Below the pieces are notes generated by a model. It was not told the origin of the DNA, searched no databases, and saw only the letters and a program-made list of their open reading frames with translations. From contig OY288253.1 of NCBI GenBank assembly GCA_958450325.1, positions 61,566,266 to 61,630,265 on the forward strand: a DNA stretch of 64,000 nucleotides. The letters run 5' to 3'. Of this stretch, positions 46,844 through 55,946 are shown one piece after another; within the stretch, counting starts at the first letter, position 1; each line of letters starts with the position of its first letter. The stretch comes from Agrostemma githago (Eukaryota; Streptophyta; Magnoliopsida; Caryophyllales; Caryophyllaceae). The position numbers and the translations under genes are program-made.

Positions 46844-48420
46844 ATGGATGCAAGAAAAAGACAACGCCAGGGAAGCACAAGACGTCGGGTCGACATTAGC
46901 CGGGAGTCAATGCCGAGTCAAGACCTCGTTCCATTTTCCGAGGAGAGCATACCGGAATATCCAAACGTTCAATTTGCCTCAGCTAATCAGAGGGAGCGTT
47001 TTGTCCAGTTGGCAGCTCTTAAGGTAACACCGACACGGTTTCTAGACCGTGAGCTCTTGGGCAGGTTAGGCATTTATCAGCCTGTTGTTGACTTACTTAA
47101 TGGTACCGGTATGAGTGGGCTAATTTATATGCTAGAATTCACATATAAGGGTCTTACTCTTGAGTTTTTCAGTAGTTTCAATTTTTTAGTGACTTGAACT
47201 GGGACACACCTTGCATTTTTTTTAGACTCTTTAACACGAGTTTTTCTAAGATCGTTCGCGAGTTCGGTCAGCTTTTAGGTGTTACTAGCGAAGGGGATTC
47301 AATTCATCCCCCTCGCCGTCTAGCCAATGAAATCTGGTCTTGCATTACTGATCGTAACACGGGTCGTAAGCGGGGCAACGAAGTCCACCACCCGGCCATC
47401 CGATACTGGCTTCGTCTGATAGGGTGCACTATTTATGGACGTACTGAGCCGAATAATATTAATGCTGATGAGTTAGAGAGTCTAGCGGGTTATCTAAAAA
47501 TCGATAGCGAGCGGCCATATGTCATGAATGTGACCGCCCTTGTTGCCCACCATTTCCAACATATCGGGAATGGGCTTATTTCTGTCATTCATTGCGGGGG
47601 CCTCATTTCCCACATCGGTCGTAGGTTATTTCCGGACTTCCCGTACGGGGAGGAACCTTTAGGACACGAGCTTCCATCTGCCGGGCGACTCAATAGTCGC
47701 CTTTTGAACTTTTCTGTCCTTAGGGGTCTTCATTGGCTAGGTCCCGATTTGCGTTGGCGCATAGCAAAGGATGAATCGGTTATCCTCCCTTACAATCTAC
47801 CACCTCTTACCCCCTTCCCATATCTCCCCTTTGGTCCTGAACGGGACCCACCACCGTATCCCTCCTATTTGCTACCACTTAGGACGGATCTTCAGACCCC
47901 CAGACACTTCGCACCCGAGACGGGTGAACCGTCTCGACCTTCTCGACAATCTCGAGGAGGTGGTAGCCGATCGACCAGCCGTGCTTCACATACACCATAT
48001 TTTGCGGCTGGACCTTCGGGCCCACCACGGCCTCCTTATGCATTTCCACATACTGATTATTCTAATGTGCCTGCTTTTCCTGCTCACTTTGTGCCTCCTC
48101 CACCGTACGTAACACCGGCGGTACTCGACCAAGCGGCGGTCCCGGGAATGCTTAATGAGTTGTGCCACCGGATGGCCACGGTGCAACTAAATCAGGCACT
48201 TTCCGATTTTCATTGTTACAACAATGGAGTGCAGGTCGGCCTAATTTCTCCTACAGCTTGGCACCCGACTTACTATACCTATCCCGAGGGAGGCTATGGT
48301 AACAATGCCGGGAATGCGGAGAGAAATGATGGAGAGGGAGATGACGAGGAGGGAGATGACGACGATGGAGCTAACGATGGTGGCAGTCAGGAGGAGAGCG
48401 GTGACGAGAGCTCCGATTAG
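46844..48420 (+). pseudogene. Athila ORF (env-position) protein, frameshifted
   Basis: The frame 46844-47197 is followed by a frame continuing to 48420. The two are separated by a one-base shift in the T run near 47181-47187. Wording such as RFLDRELLGRLGI, the YKGLTLEFFSSF segment and FFRLFNTSFSKI resembles the ATHILA ORF-1 family, which sits between pol and the 3' LTR (the env position) in Athila elements. The C-terminal third is proline- and tyrosine-rich and ends in an acidic Glu/Asp/Gly tail. I see no clear signal peptide or membrane segment, so an envelope function is not supported by sequence. The break makes the copy inactive as written. Confidence 0.75.
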
Positions 48421-49939
48421 GATGGTTTGGGAGGTCTCCATTTGTATATACATCTTGTAAGTAGTTCTTCTTTTTCCTTTTTTTTGCACTTCCATCGTTT
48501 TGCATTCTTTCCCCGTATTTATTGTTGCCTCTTATTGTATGTTGTACACAATGAGGGCATTGTGCGATTTGGTTTGGGGAGGGTATGCTTCTGTCTGTTT
48601 TCATCCATTTGCATATTTCTTGCATTTCCGCATGCATAAAAAAAACCCAAAAATATGTTTTTGCATTTAGTCGAGTCTTAGTTGAGTCGGAATGCTATGT
48701 AGCGATGATGATATTGCTTTTATGTCTTCATTTAGTTTCTTATCCTAGTGCGCCGTTAGAATTTTTGTATATAATCACATGTGGTATTCTTGCATCTTTG
48801 GTTAACGGTACTGAACGAATAAACTTGACTCATTGTTGGCAAACTACTCAGATTTGTAAGGAATTAGAGCCTTAAACTGATGACATTCATGATCAGTTTC
48901 TTTTAGGACTGAGAGTAGTACTCCTCATGAGACATGTAACATCAAATTGCATAAGCATGACATTCGTCTCTTGATACCTGTACGTTTTTGACTCGTGGTT
49001 TTGACATGTGCGAAAAAGGCAAATCCTTTCTTTTAATTAATTCCCATAAGCCTCACATAGCCAAATTGACCTGTTTGACCCGTTTATCAACTACATGCCA
49101 TAATTTGCCTACCCTAGTCAAGCTAGTAGATTGAACGGAATTGTTTTTTCCGGGTAATTTTGGTATCATGATGATAAAAAAAATGAATTGGAAAAAATGA
49201 ATTGAGAAAAAAAATGAAAGAAAAAAAAAGGGAAAAAATTCAATGAAAGAAAAAAATTGAATGGAAAAAAAAGAAAAAAAAAAGAAAAAAGAAGAAAAGA
49301 AAAGAAAAAATGAAGTGAAACTAGAAGAAGAATGTGTTTTTGCTATGAGAAAAGAATTGATCTCTCTAATTTCATAGTTATTAGTGGGAAGCGGTTTTGA
49401 TAAGGCGTTTTTTGCTATGTCTGATTTCTTCGACTGGAATTTGGTGAGAACGGGATGTTATTTATTGATGGGTGTAGGGAATACTAGCTTGACTTTTACC
49501 TCCTCATATCCATATCGTTTTGCCCCTTTTTACCCGATTAGCCTCACTTTATACCATATGTAAGTCCTTGGCACGTGTCTTTTCCCGATAGAATGCGTAT
49601 GTACGGTTATTAGAGATTAATTTCATGTTAGATTGCATGCATGTTCTTGTAGGTCGCAGTTTAGGTGAGTGCTTTGTCTTTCCGTTTTTACATAAACTCA
49701 CAATATCACCCATTTTGTGTGATGAGCGATCCGTGAGAGTCCGACATGGACGAGTCTTGCAAGGTTGAAGGTTCAGTATTGTTGTCATTGGTCAAGCTTG
49801 TTGTGTGTGGTTGTGTACATTGATTTTAATCGTTGCATTGGTTTGGGTAACTTTGAAACATATTCCGCTATGAGTTATATACATTCCATTAGGATTGGGT
49901 TAAAGTTTTGTGCTTGCTTGAGGACAAGCAAGGGTTTGG
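48421..49939 (+). other. Athila 3' untranslated region
   Basis: No coding region was seen. It contains an internal purine tract resembling the polypurine tract (TTTGGTTTGGGGAGGG at about 48569-48584), a GAAAAA-rich low-complexity stretch (49170-49320), and CTTGAGGACAAGCAAGGG shortly before the true tract, a phrase common in Ty3/gypsy 3' ends. Confidence 0.65.
49170..49320 (+). repeat. A/G low-complexity tract
   Basis: Almost pure A and G with repeated GAAAAAAATGAATTG- and GAAAAAAAA-like units. It is typical filler of Athila 3' regions. Confidence 0.8.
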
Positions 49940-49950
49940 TTTGGGGAGAT
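49940..49950 (+). other. Polypurine tract of the Athila element
   Basis: GTTTGGGGAGAT immediately precedes the 3' LTR start TGATGCGCG, the expected place for plus-strand priming. Confidence 0.75.
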
Positions 49951-49951
49951 T

Positions 49952-50201
49952 TGATGCGCGTATTTTATATACACTTTTTATGCTCTTATTACGCGCATTC
50001 TCGTGTTTATTGAATAGTGAAAACTATTATTTTGCCCCGAATTGGCTACTTTGTGGTGTGTATTGTCCTTTTGCAGGAACAGAAGACAAAGGAGCTAAAA
50101 TGAACCAAAACCGCGCCAAAACCAAGCTGGAAAATTGCTGTTCGCTGAAACGAGCGATAGTCGACCGACTATCAGAATAGTCGGCCGACCATGACGATAG
50201 T
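49952..50201 (+). repeat. Athila 3' LTR, first 250 bp
   Basis: It matches 39978-40227 except for three C/T differences. It is cut at 50202 by the Retand-like element, inside the palindrome array right after GACGATAGT. ATAGT (50197-50201) is the expected target duplication. Confidence 0.9.
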
Positions 50202-51166
50202 TGTGGACATGACGTAGGTCCACCCCGACGCGGCCACGCGCGGGTTTGGGTAGGCGAATGAGTCTCGTGGTGAGATTGTTCTCGGGTTCGAAATTTAAGT
50301 CAAAATGGAGTCGCCACCGAATTTTGTGGTTATTCGGAACCATACGAGCCCACTCTATGTCGTTATGGGCTATACACAAAGTAAGCCCACTCCGATTTCA
50401 GAGTTCATTGGGCTCGTCCCTTTGCATTGCGATACCGATACCATCTACACCGGCATCGTGTAAAGAATGACTCTCGTTCGCCAAGGGTTTCGGACATCCG
50501 GAAACCAGAGGTTCTGAGTAAGGGGTGAGGGTACGTGTTGGGAAGCCCACTAAGGACACCCAACCCCGCCCGCACATGGCGGCCTCTACTAAGACATCGT
50601 TCGTGTTCGTGATACGCGCGCTAGTAAAATAATGAAATGATATGCAAACAGCGTTTTTAACTAAACATGCGAGTTTTGCGTTAACTACGTCATTTAATGC
50701 ATCTTGAATGTGGTCGAAATAGTTTAGCATGCGAGGTTCATTTATATAAGCGTAAAAGCAAATAATAAACAAAGCTCGAAAGAAAGAAATGGAAAGCGTA
50801 CAAGCTACACGGGCGGAAATACAACCCGGATTTCACAATACGACATAAACGAAATAACGTAAAGATAAAAACGGACCCGTATGAAAGCTAGACCGCGAAA
50901 TATGTAGATGGACCACCCCGCTTAAATACGTATTATGTCACGTATTAAGCGAAGGACGGAAATGTGAGATTGTGGCGTATTGCTAGCCTAGTCTTACATT
51001 CCGTAGTCTTGTCCCGACTTATCACGTAAAAGTGGTCAAAGTCGTTCTACGTGTCGTGATGTGTATAGTTTTGAAAAATAGGGAGGCCGGATGATGGTCT
51101 AAAGTCGATAAAGAACGGGGCTCGGAATATGCGTCTAAGCCCTCGGTATTGCGGGTTATGAGACCC

Positions 51167-51345
51167 ACTCGATCGAGTCATTGACTGACTCGGTCGAGTG
51201 TGTCATTAGCGTGGCTACTGACCACTTTTGGGGGGGTTACTCGATCGAGTGCCCTATGGCACTCGGTCGAGTGCAGCATTAATGGGGCTACTGCCCAGTT
51301 TTTGGGGTGCAACTCGATCGAGTGGCCTATGGCACTCGGTCGAGT
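51167..51345 (-). repeat. Six paired palindromes downstream of the LTR TATA
   Basis: ACTCGATCGAGT (perfect) alternates with ACTCGGTCGAGT. Centres are at 51172.5/51193.5, 51244.5/51266.5 and 51317.5/51339.5: three pairs spaced 21, 22 and 22 bp. Pairs repeat every 72-73 bp with a shared GGGCTACTGMCC linker. Confidence 0.95.
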
Positions 51346-52285
51346 GCCCCCTGTACGAGCAGGCTTTTGCTCGGTTTTATGACTTGAAATCGATGATCGG
51401 CCGAGTCAAATATAAATATCGCACGATTTGTATTCGACTCGGCCTCCGGTGTTATAATCGTGTATGAACGATTATAATACCGTCACCGGAGTTTTTATGA
51501 AAACGTTTGTGCTAGGTTACGAAACTTTGAATTAGTAACGAGATGTATCCCTCTACGTCACGACATCGAAACTAACCCTTTCGAGTTATGTGATGTCGGT
51601 ATTCGTGTCAACGGGTCTCGTACCAATTATGGAAAGGGAATTGAATTCGTTCAACTACGACCGATCACGGTCGCGTCATGCCCTTGAGTACATTGGGGCG
51701 GGGCTCCTCGAAAGGGCTCCACCTCCGTCGTTGCTCGTAAAGAGATTAGACGGACCAATAGTGATCATCGTAGTCCAACGTTTTAAAACCGGTTTTAGTA
51801 TTAATATATATACACGGTATTAATAACATTAGTAAAAAAAGATAAAATAAGAAAGGATAAAAAAAATAAAGATGAAAAATGTAAAGAAGTTAGTGTTAGT
51901 GTTAGTGTTACTACGATGCAATAATGCAAAAATGTACATAAAACGATATAGAAAAGAGATAGAAAAAGGGTTTAGGACACCCTCAACATACATGCTAGTA
52001 TAGACCTCGGAAATGGACTCGTAGAATAGCGGCAAGGCTTGGGAGTATCGAGGATGTATGCGAGTTATGGTGTGTATGGATGTGTATGTGTATTACGTCG
52101 GTTTTTCGAGGGACGAAGGACTCGGTCTTTGTGTGTATTGCTTAGGATTTCTAAGGCTTTGATGTGTGATGAAGTAGGGTTGAAGTGGGGTGAAATGTGG
52201 CTGAAATTGTGGGGTAAAAGTGAGTGTCAAAAGTCTTCCCAAAAGGTCTCCAAAAAGGTTCTCCAAATGCATGGGAAAGAGTCGG

Positions 52286-52293
52286 TATTTATA
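52286..52293 (-). promoter_or_regulatory. TATA box of the Retand-like LTR
   Basis: On the minus strand TATAAATA lies about 560 bp into the LTR, 21 bp downstream of the nearest palindrome of the U3 array. The solo LTR has the same motif at the same distance. Confidence 0.75.
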
Positions 52294-52313
52294 GGCAGCC
52301 CCGACCCCGGGTC

Positions 52314-52420
52314 ACTCGACCGAGTGGCGCGGGTGTACTCGGTCGAGTGCCCTCGTGAATGTACCTGGACGGGTTTGAAGAGGCTCCACTCGATCGAGTG
52401 GCCAATCCACTCGACCGAGT
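52314..52420 (-). repeat. Four paired palindromes in Retand U3
   Basis: ACTCGACCGAGT, ACTCGGTCGAGT, ACTCGATCGAGT and ACTCGACCGAGT have centres at 52319.5/52342.5 and 52393.5/52414.5, two pairs spaced 23 and 21 bp. The array lies directly upstream of the LTR TATA box in element orientation. Confidence 0.95.
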
Positions 52421-52850
52421 GGATCAATTAGACCGGGCTATTTTGGGCATGATTGCCCTTGATTTATGTTTAATTGATTATGTTTGATTTGGGTTGATTT
52501 GTGAATGGATTTGGCTGATTTTGAACTTGGCGCAAATCTCGAGAATGTACTTGGCTGATTTCTGAGACGGTTTCGTCTTTGACCGGGTTTTGACCCGGTC
52601 GCTAAAAGACGGGAATTATTTTTGGTGCCGGTTCTGACCCAAATTAGTCTTGTTTGACTCGGAACGACCCACTGGGCCTGAATTTGAGGTCTGTTTTGTG
52701 AGATTTTACTCCGCTAAAAAAGTCCATGTCGGATATTATGAATTCCGAGCCCAAATCCGAGTACACTAAGTCACGTTGACGTCCAATCATCATCGGGTGT
52801 TTTTCGGAGACTACCATAGACACGTGGCAGTCAAAATGCGGGTGTCTACA

Positions 52851-52866
52851 GAGCCCCCACTCTGAC
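52851..52866 (-). other. Polypurine tract of the Retand-like element
   Basis: On the minus strand AGAGTGGGGGCTC directly precedes the 3' LTR start TGTAGACACC. Confidence 0.7.
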
Positions 52867-53582
52867 TGAGGCTTGGACAAGGCGAAAGTCAGAGTAGCTA
52901 CCAAGCCCGTTAAGACCTGGTAGACTTCCGGTCGGGTCGTTTATAGTCCGGTAGACTCGCGTGAAGGGCTCGCCAGCCATAAGTAAAGGGTCATACCTGT
53001 CCTGATGATGATGGCTGTGCGGGGAGTCGGACTCGTAGCATGAGTTCTGGGCGCGCCTGTGTGGGCCCATCCCGTATTATTTTGGGACGATGCCGCCTTG
53101 GGCGTTCCGCTGGGGAAATAAAGGAGCTGCACGGGCTTGTTTCTGAAGCCTTGGGTCGCATTTGAGCTGATGATGATGCTCCGTGGGGAGTAAAGCCTGC
53201 CTCTTTTGGGGAGTAGGTGTACCCGTATGCCGACACATCGCACTTTGGATATAGCACACGGGGGAAAGCTGACTCCGTTGGGGAAATTAAATGGTTTCGC
53301 GGAGACTTGCCTTTTGAAGTCTGGGGTGTACCTGTATGCTGACACATAACAATTTGTATGTAACATGTAGGTAAAATGCTGACTCTCGCTGGGGAGGAAA
53401 AAGAATTGAAAATTTTTGGAAAGACAAAAATTTTGACGCGAAGAAATTTTAGAAAATATTAGGAAAGCTCGGGACAGCTTGATTCCTATTCTGGGTTCAG
53501 GTTTGAAATCAGGCCTGCGCGCGCATAGGGCCCAGCTGGATGAGGAGGCAGCAGCAGTTAGGTTTCTGTTAGGTTTCTCCAT
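52867..53582. other. Spacer between the 3' LTR and the antisense gene
   Basis: This lies between the Retand polypurine tract and the antisense gene's TATA box. It holds several copies of a GCTGACTCYGYTGGGGA/GGGGAGTA-type phrase (about 53120-53400) and frames that look fortuitous. By position it serves as the upstream region of the antisense gene and the 3' untranslated region of the element. Confidence 0.4.
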
Positions 53583-53590
53583 TATAAATA
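53583..53590 (+). promoter_or_regulatory. TATA box of the antisense gene
   Basis: TATAAATA in CCATTATAAATATGGGAG lies 105 bp before the ATG at 53695, a natural spacing for a plant promoter with a leader of about 75 nt. It points opposite to the retrotransposon's own transcription. Confidence 0.6.
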
Positions 53591-53694
53591 TGGGAGATTC
53601 CTACTTCAGTTCCTGCATCACAACCCAAATTCTCCTTCTCCTTTCTCAAAATCTTGTAGACTTTTAAGAAAGCTAAAAAAAAAAAATTCCTATC

Positions 53695-55548
53695 ATGGGC
53701 ATCGATCACTTGACTGCCATGCTTCTCGCCTGGTCCCAATACTTTCGGGACGAGGAGAAGGTTAGGCTAACCCAAATGGGAATAGTCAATCTGTTCCCCT
53801 TCCAACGGCTAATAGTGGATTCGCATTTTCTGGATGCCTGTCTGTCGTTTTGGGACACCACCCATCACGTGTTTGCATTCCCGAGGGGCGAGATGTGCCC
53901 CTTGCCCGAGGAGATTTCTGCTATTGGTGGTTGGAGCTTTTCTGCCCAGCCAGCTATCCCTCCGTTCTACCCGGATCCAAGGAGGCGGTTGAGGGAATTT
54001 TTGGGTTTGTCTCATGCTGAGACAAATCGGATGGTGCAGGGGGATAATGTCTCCCTATTCGACCTAGCTGATAAGTTTATGAACCCTCGAGATGTAAGGG
54101 CTACCCCTGCTCATAGGCGTAGGGCATTTGCCTTTTGCATGCTGCATTGTTACGTATTCGAAGGGTTGATGGATCTTGACTCATGCATGGGTCAAATCAG
54201 GCTGATCGGAGTGGTTGACCAGATGGAGACTGGTCATAGCCCTGCTTGGCTAGCCACGGGGGAAATCATTATGGGGCTGGATGCTCGACGGCTTGACCCA
54301 ACTCGGCGGCTGATGGGAAGCACCCGTATCCTTCAAGTATGTAAATTGAAAAAAATTTCTTCTCTTTTTTTTTTTTTACGTTTCACGCGTATTTTCTGGT
54401 CTTCGTAAGTCACTCGATCGAGTGGACCTGTCACTCGATCGAGTGACACTTTTGTCGTGCTACTGCCTGTTTTTGACAGGCTTACTCGATCGAGTCAGAT
54501 GTTGCACTCGATCGAGTGGCGCTCGAACCTGACTACTGCTTGTTTTTGACAAGCTTACTCGATCGAGTCAGATTTTGTACTCGATCGAGTGGGCTGTAGC
54601 GAATTGCTCCGTTGCTTATGAAGTTTTGTATATGCCTTTCAGATATGGTTGTCGGAACGACTGTCAATCATAGAGACCCCTCCGAGCATTTCCAGTTATA
54701 GGAGTAGTCAAATCAGCTCTAGGAGGCGGAAGATAAGCTCGAGTCACCAGATAAACCGAGCTTACTGGGATGAAGAACTGGCATTCCATGGGGGTCCTTT
54801 GATCAGGTGGACCGTTGCTTGGTGGTTTCTTTCGAAGCTAACTGGATTGGCCAAGAGGGACCAAGCCCGATATCTGACGATTTTGTCCCTAGACTGGGCG
54901 GTTCATATTTACCCGGACCGCCTCCTAAGGCAGTTCGGTTCATCTCAGCGCATCCCTGAGAGGGAAGCCATTATTAGCGTCCCGCTCCAGTTGACGGACG
55001 CTATGTGCGACACTTGGTTGCAACGATGGTTCACTCGTCCCACATGGACGATACCTAGCCCTTGCCAATCCGCTTGGGTATCGCGGGCTTACCAGAAGTG
55101 GACCACTGAAGAGTCTGAGGAAGCTCGAAAGGCCTTAAAAGTTGACGAGGCCATCGAATTGGTGCAGCGTGAGTCGGCGAAGGATAACAGAGAGCTCTTC
55201 GCCGGGGAAGACATTCCTGGAGCTAAAGTCCGGGAAGAATCGGGTCACAAGTCACATACTAGGACTCGATCTAGAGAAGTCGGTTCTAGCAGTACTCAGG
55301 GGCAGACCGACTTGGAACGACGACTTGGGCCGAGGTTGGCAGTCCGGGACCGACTTGGTCCGCGTGACCGGCTCCCTGAACCGGTCAGGGCTCGACTTGG
55401 GCCCATTGATATGACAGGGGAGTCGGGCTCAAACACTCGGGCCCGAGCTAGAGAGGTTCCCTTAGTAATTCGGGAACGCTCCCCTCCACGTCGTCGCCAG
55501 TGGACGACTAAGGATGCTAAGGACAAGGGGAAGGGCAAGATGCCCTAA
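53695..55548 (+). CDS. Antisense plant-mobile-domain-like gene in the retrotransposon, spliced
   Basis: Exon 1 is 53695-54336 and exon 2 is 54643-55548. The donor is AA|GTATGT and the acceptor TTTCAG|ATA, in phase 0, giving 515 aa. Residues 15-210 (SFWDTTHHVFAFPRGEMCPL, then PEEISAIGGW) resemble the plant mobile domain (aminotransferase-like PMD) found in transposons and host MAIN/MAIL proteins. Joining across the intron gives ILQ-IWLSERL, a continuous hydrophobic phrase that supports the splice. The C-terminal 120 residues are basic, rich in Arg/Gly/Pro/Ser, ending KGKGKMP, and perhaps bind nucleic acid. It runs antisense to gag-pol, convergent with pol. TATA at 53583 and AATAAA at 55686 complete a gene cassette. 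Extra antisense ORFs in this position are known for Tat/Retand elements; the function is unknown. Confidence 0.75.
54337..54642 (+). other. Intron of the antisense gene carrying a palindrome array
   Basis: A 306-bp intron, GTATGT to TTTCAG. After a T-rich start, it is largely occupied by six palindromes and their linkers. Confidence 0.65.
54412..54590 (+). repeat. Six paired ACTCGATCGAGT palindromes in the intron
   Basis: All six copies are the perfect 12-bp palindrome ACTCGATCGAGT. Centres are at 54417.5/54438.5, 54489.5/54511.5 and 54562.5/54584.5: spacings of 21, 22 and 22 bp, pair period 72-73 bp. The layout and linker (CTACTGCYTGTTTTTGACA) mirror the LTR array at 51167-51345. Confidence 0.95.
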
Positions 55549-55685
55549 ATGCCGAGTCCTTAGATCTATTATTATTTAAGTATTATTATTATTCTTATTG
55601 TGTGCCCTTTTTTGTTTTTGTTGTTTTTTTTTTATTCCTGCACTTTGTAATTTCCCGAGTTTATCGGGATATATATTTTTTGAAT

Positions 55686-55691
55686 TAATAA
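55686..55691 (+). terminator. Poly(A) signal of the antisense gene
   Basis: AATAAA lies 138 bp after the stop codon at 55548 and 256 bp before the convergent pol stop. It is preceded by a T-rich stretch, as expected for a plant 3' end. Confidence 0.5.
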
Positions 55692-55946
55692 AAGAGATTT
55701 ATTATTAAACCGTTCCTGTCTTTTCTTGATTGCATTGGTTGTACCCTTTTGAGGGGTTGCCTACGTATCCGCGATTAGCAGAATCAAACCAAACGTAGTT
55801 CAGGCATAGGAAATTTGCAATCTCGAATTACACCAAGACTATTGGTTCAAGATGTTTATGACAGTAGAATAGGTAATTCTAGCTCATTGACTTGCTTTTT
55901 GTAAAAAATGATTTTGATAAAATTTGCTAATGACATTGAGAAATGG

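Larger units (their letters stand above)
39978..50201 (+). mobile_element. Athila-type element, pol-deleted, 3' LTR interrupted
   Basis: It comprises the 5' LTR 39978-41398, a GGCGCC-type primer site (41404), gag-protease-start of RT (41518-44843), an orphan LTR-like block (44844 to about 46440), an Athila ORF/env-like pseudogene (46844-48420), a 3' untranslated region, a polypurine tract (49940-49950), and the first 250 bp of the 3' LTR (49952-50201), where the Retand element begins. LTR copies differ at three of the 250 comparable positions (all C/T). Most of pol is missing, so the element is non-autonomous. Confidence 0.85.
50202..52850 (-). repeat. 3' LTR of the Retand-like element
   Basis: Read on the minus strand it starts TGTAGACACCCGC and ends ATGTCCACA. 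It contains two palindrome arrays (52314-52420 and 51167-51345) and a TATA box between them (52286-52293). The termini match the solo LTR at 2706-5118. Confidence 0.92.

Noticed and set aside
44834..49548. Eleven-base match TTAGCCTCACT at 44834 and 49538 as recombination microhomology
   Set aside because: Matches of this length are expected by chance within 10 kb, and nothing else at the second site fits a junction.
49908..50180. Frame across the Athila 3' LTR border as a gene
   Set aside because: It is a fortuitous frame through polypurine tract and LTR, the counterpart of the chimeric tail at 39957-40206.
52941..53582. Minus-strand 213-codon frame just inside the Retand 3' end
   Set aside because: It overlaps the upstream region of the antisense gene, has no recognisable domain, and is made of low-complexity repeats of the GGGGA phrase. 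I kept it as spacer, though a further small ORF cannot be fully excluded.
40183..54590. CRISPR-like arrays
   Set aside because: The repeats are palindromes inside LTRs, gag and an intron of plant retrotransposons. There are no spacers or cas genes, and the setting is a eukaryotic genome.
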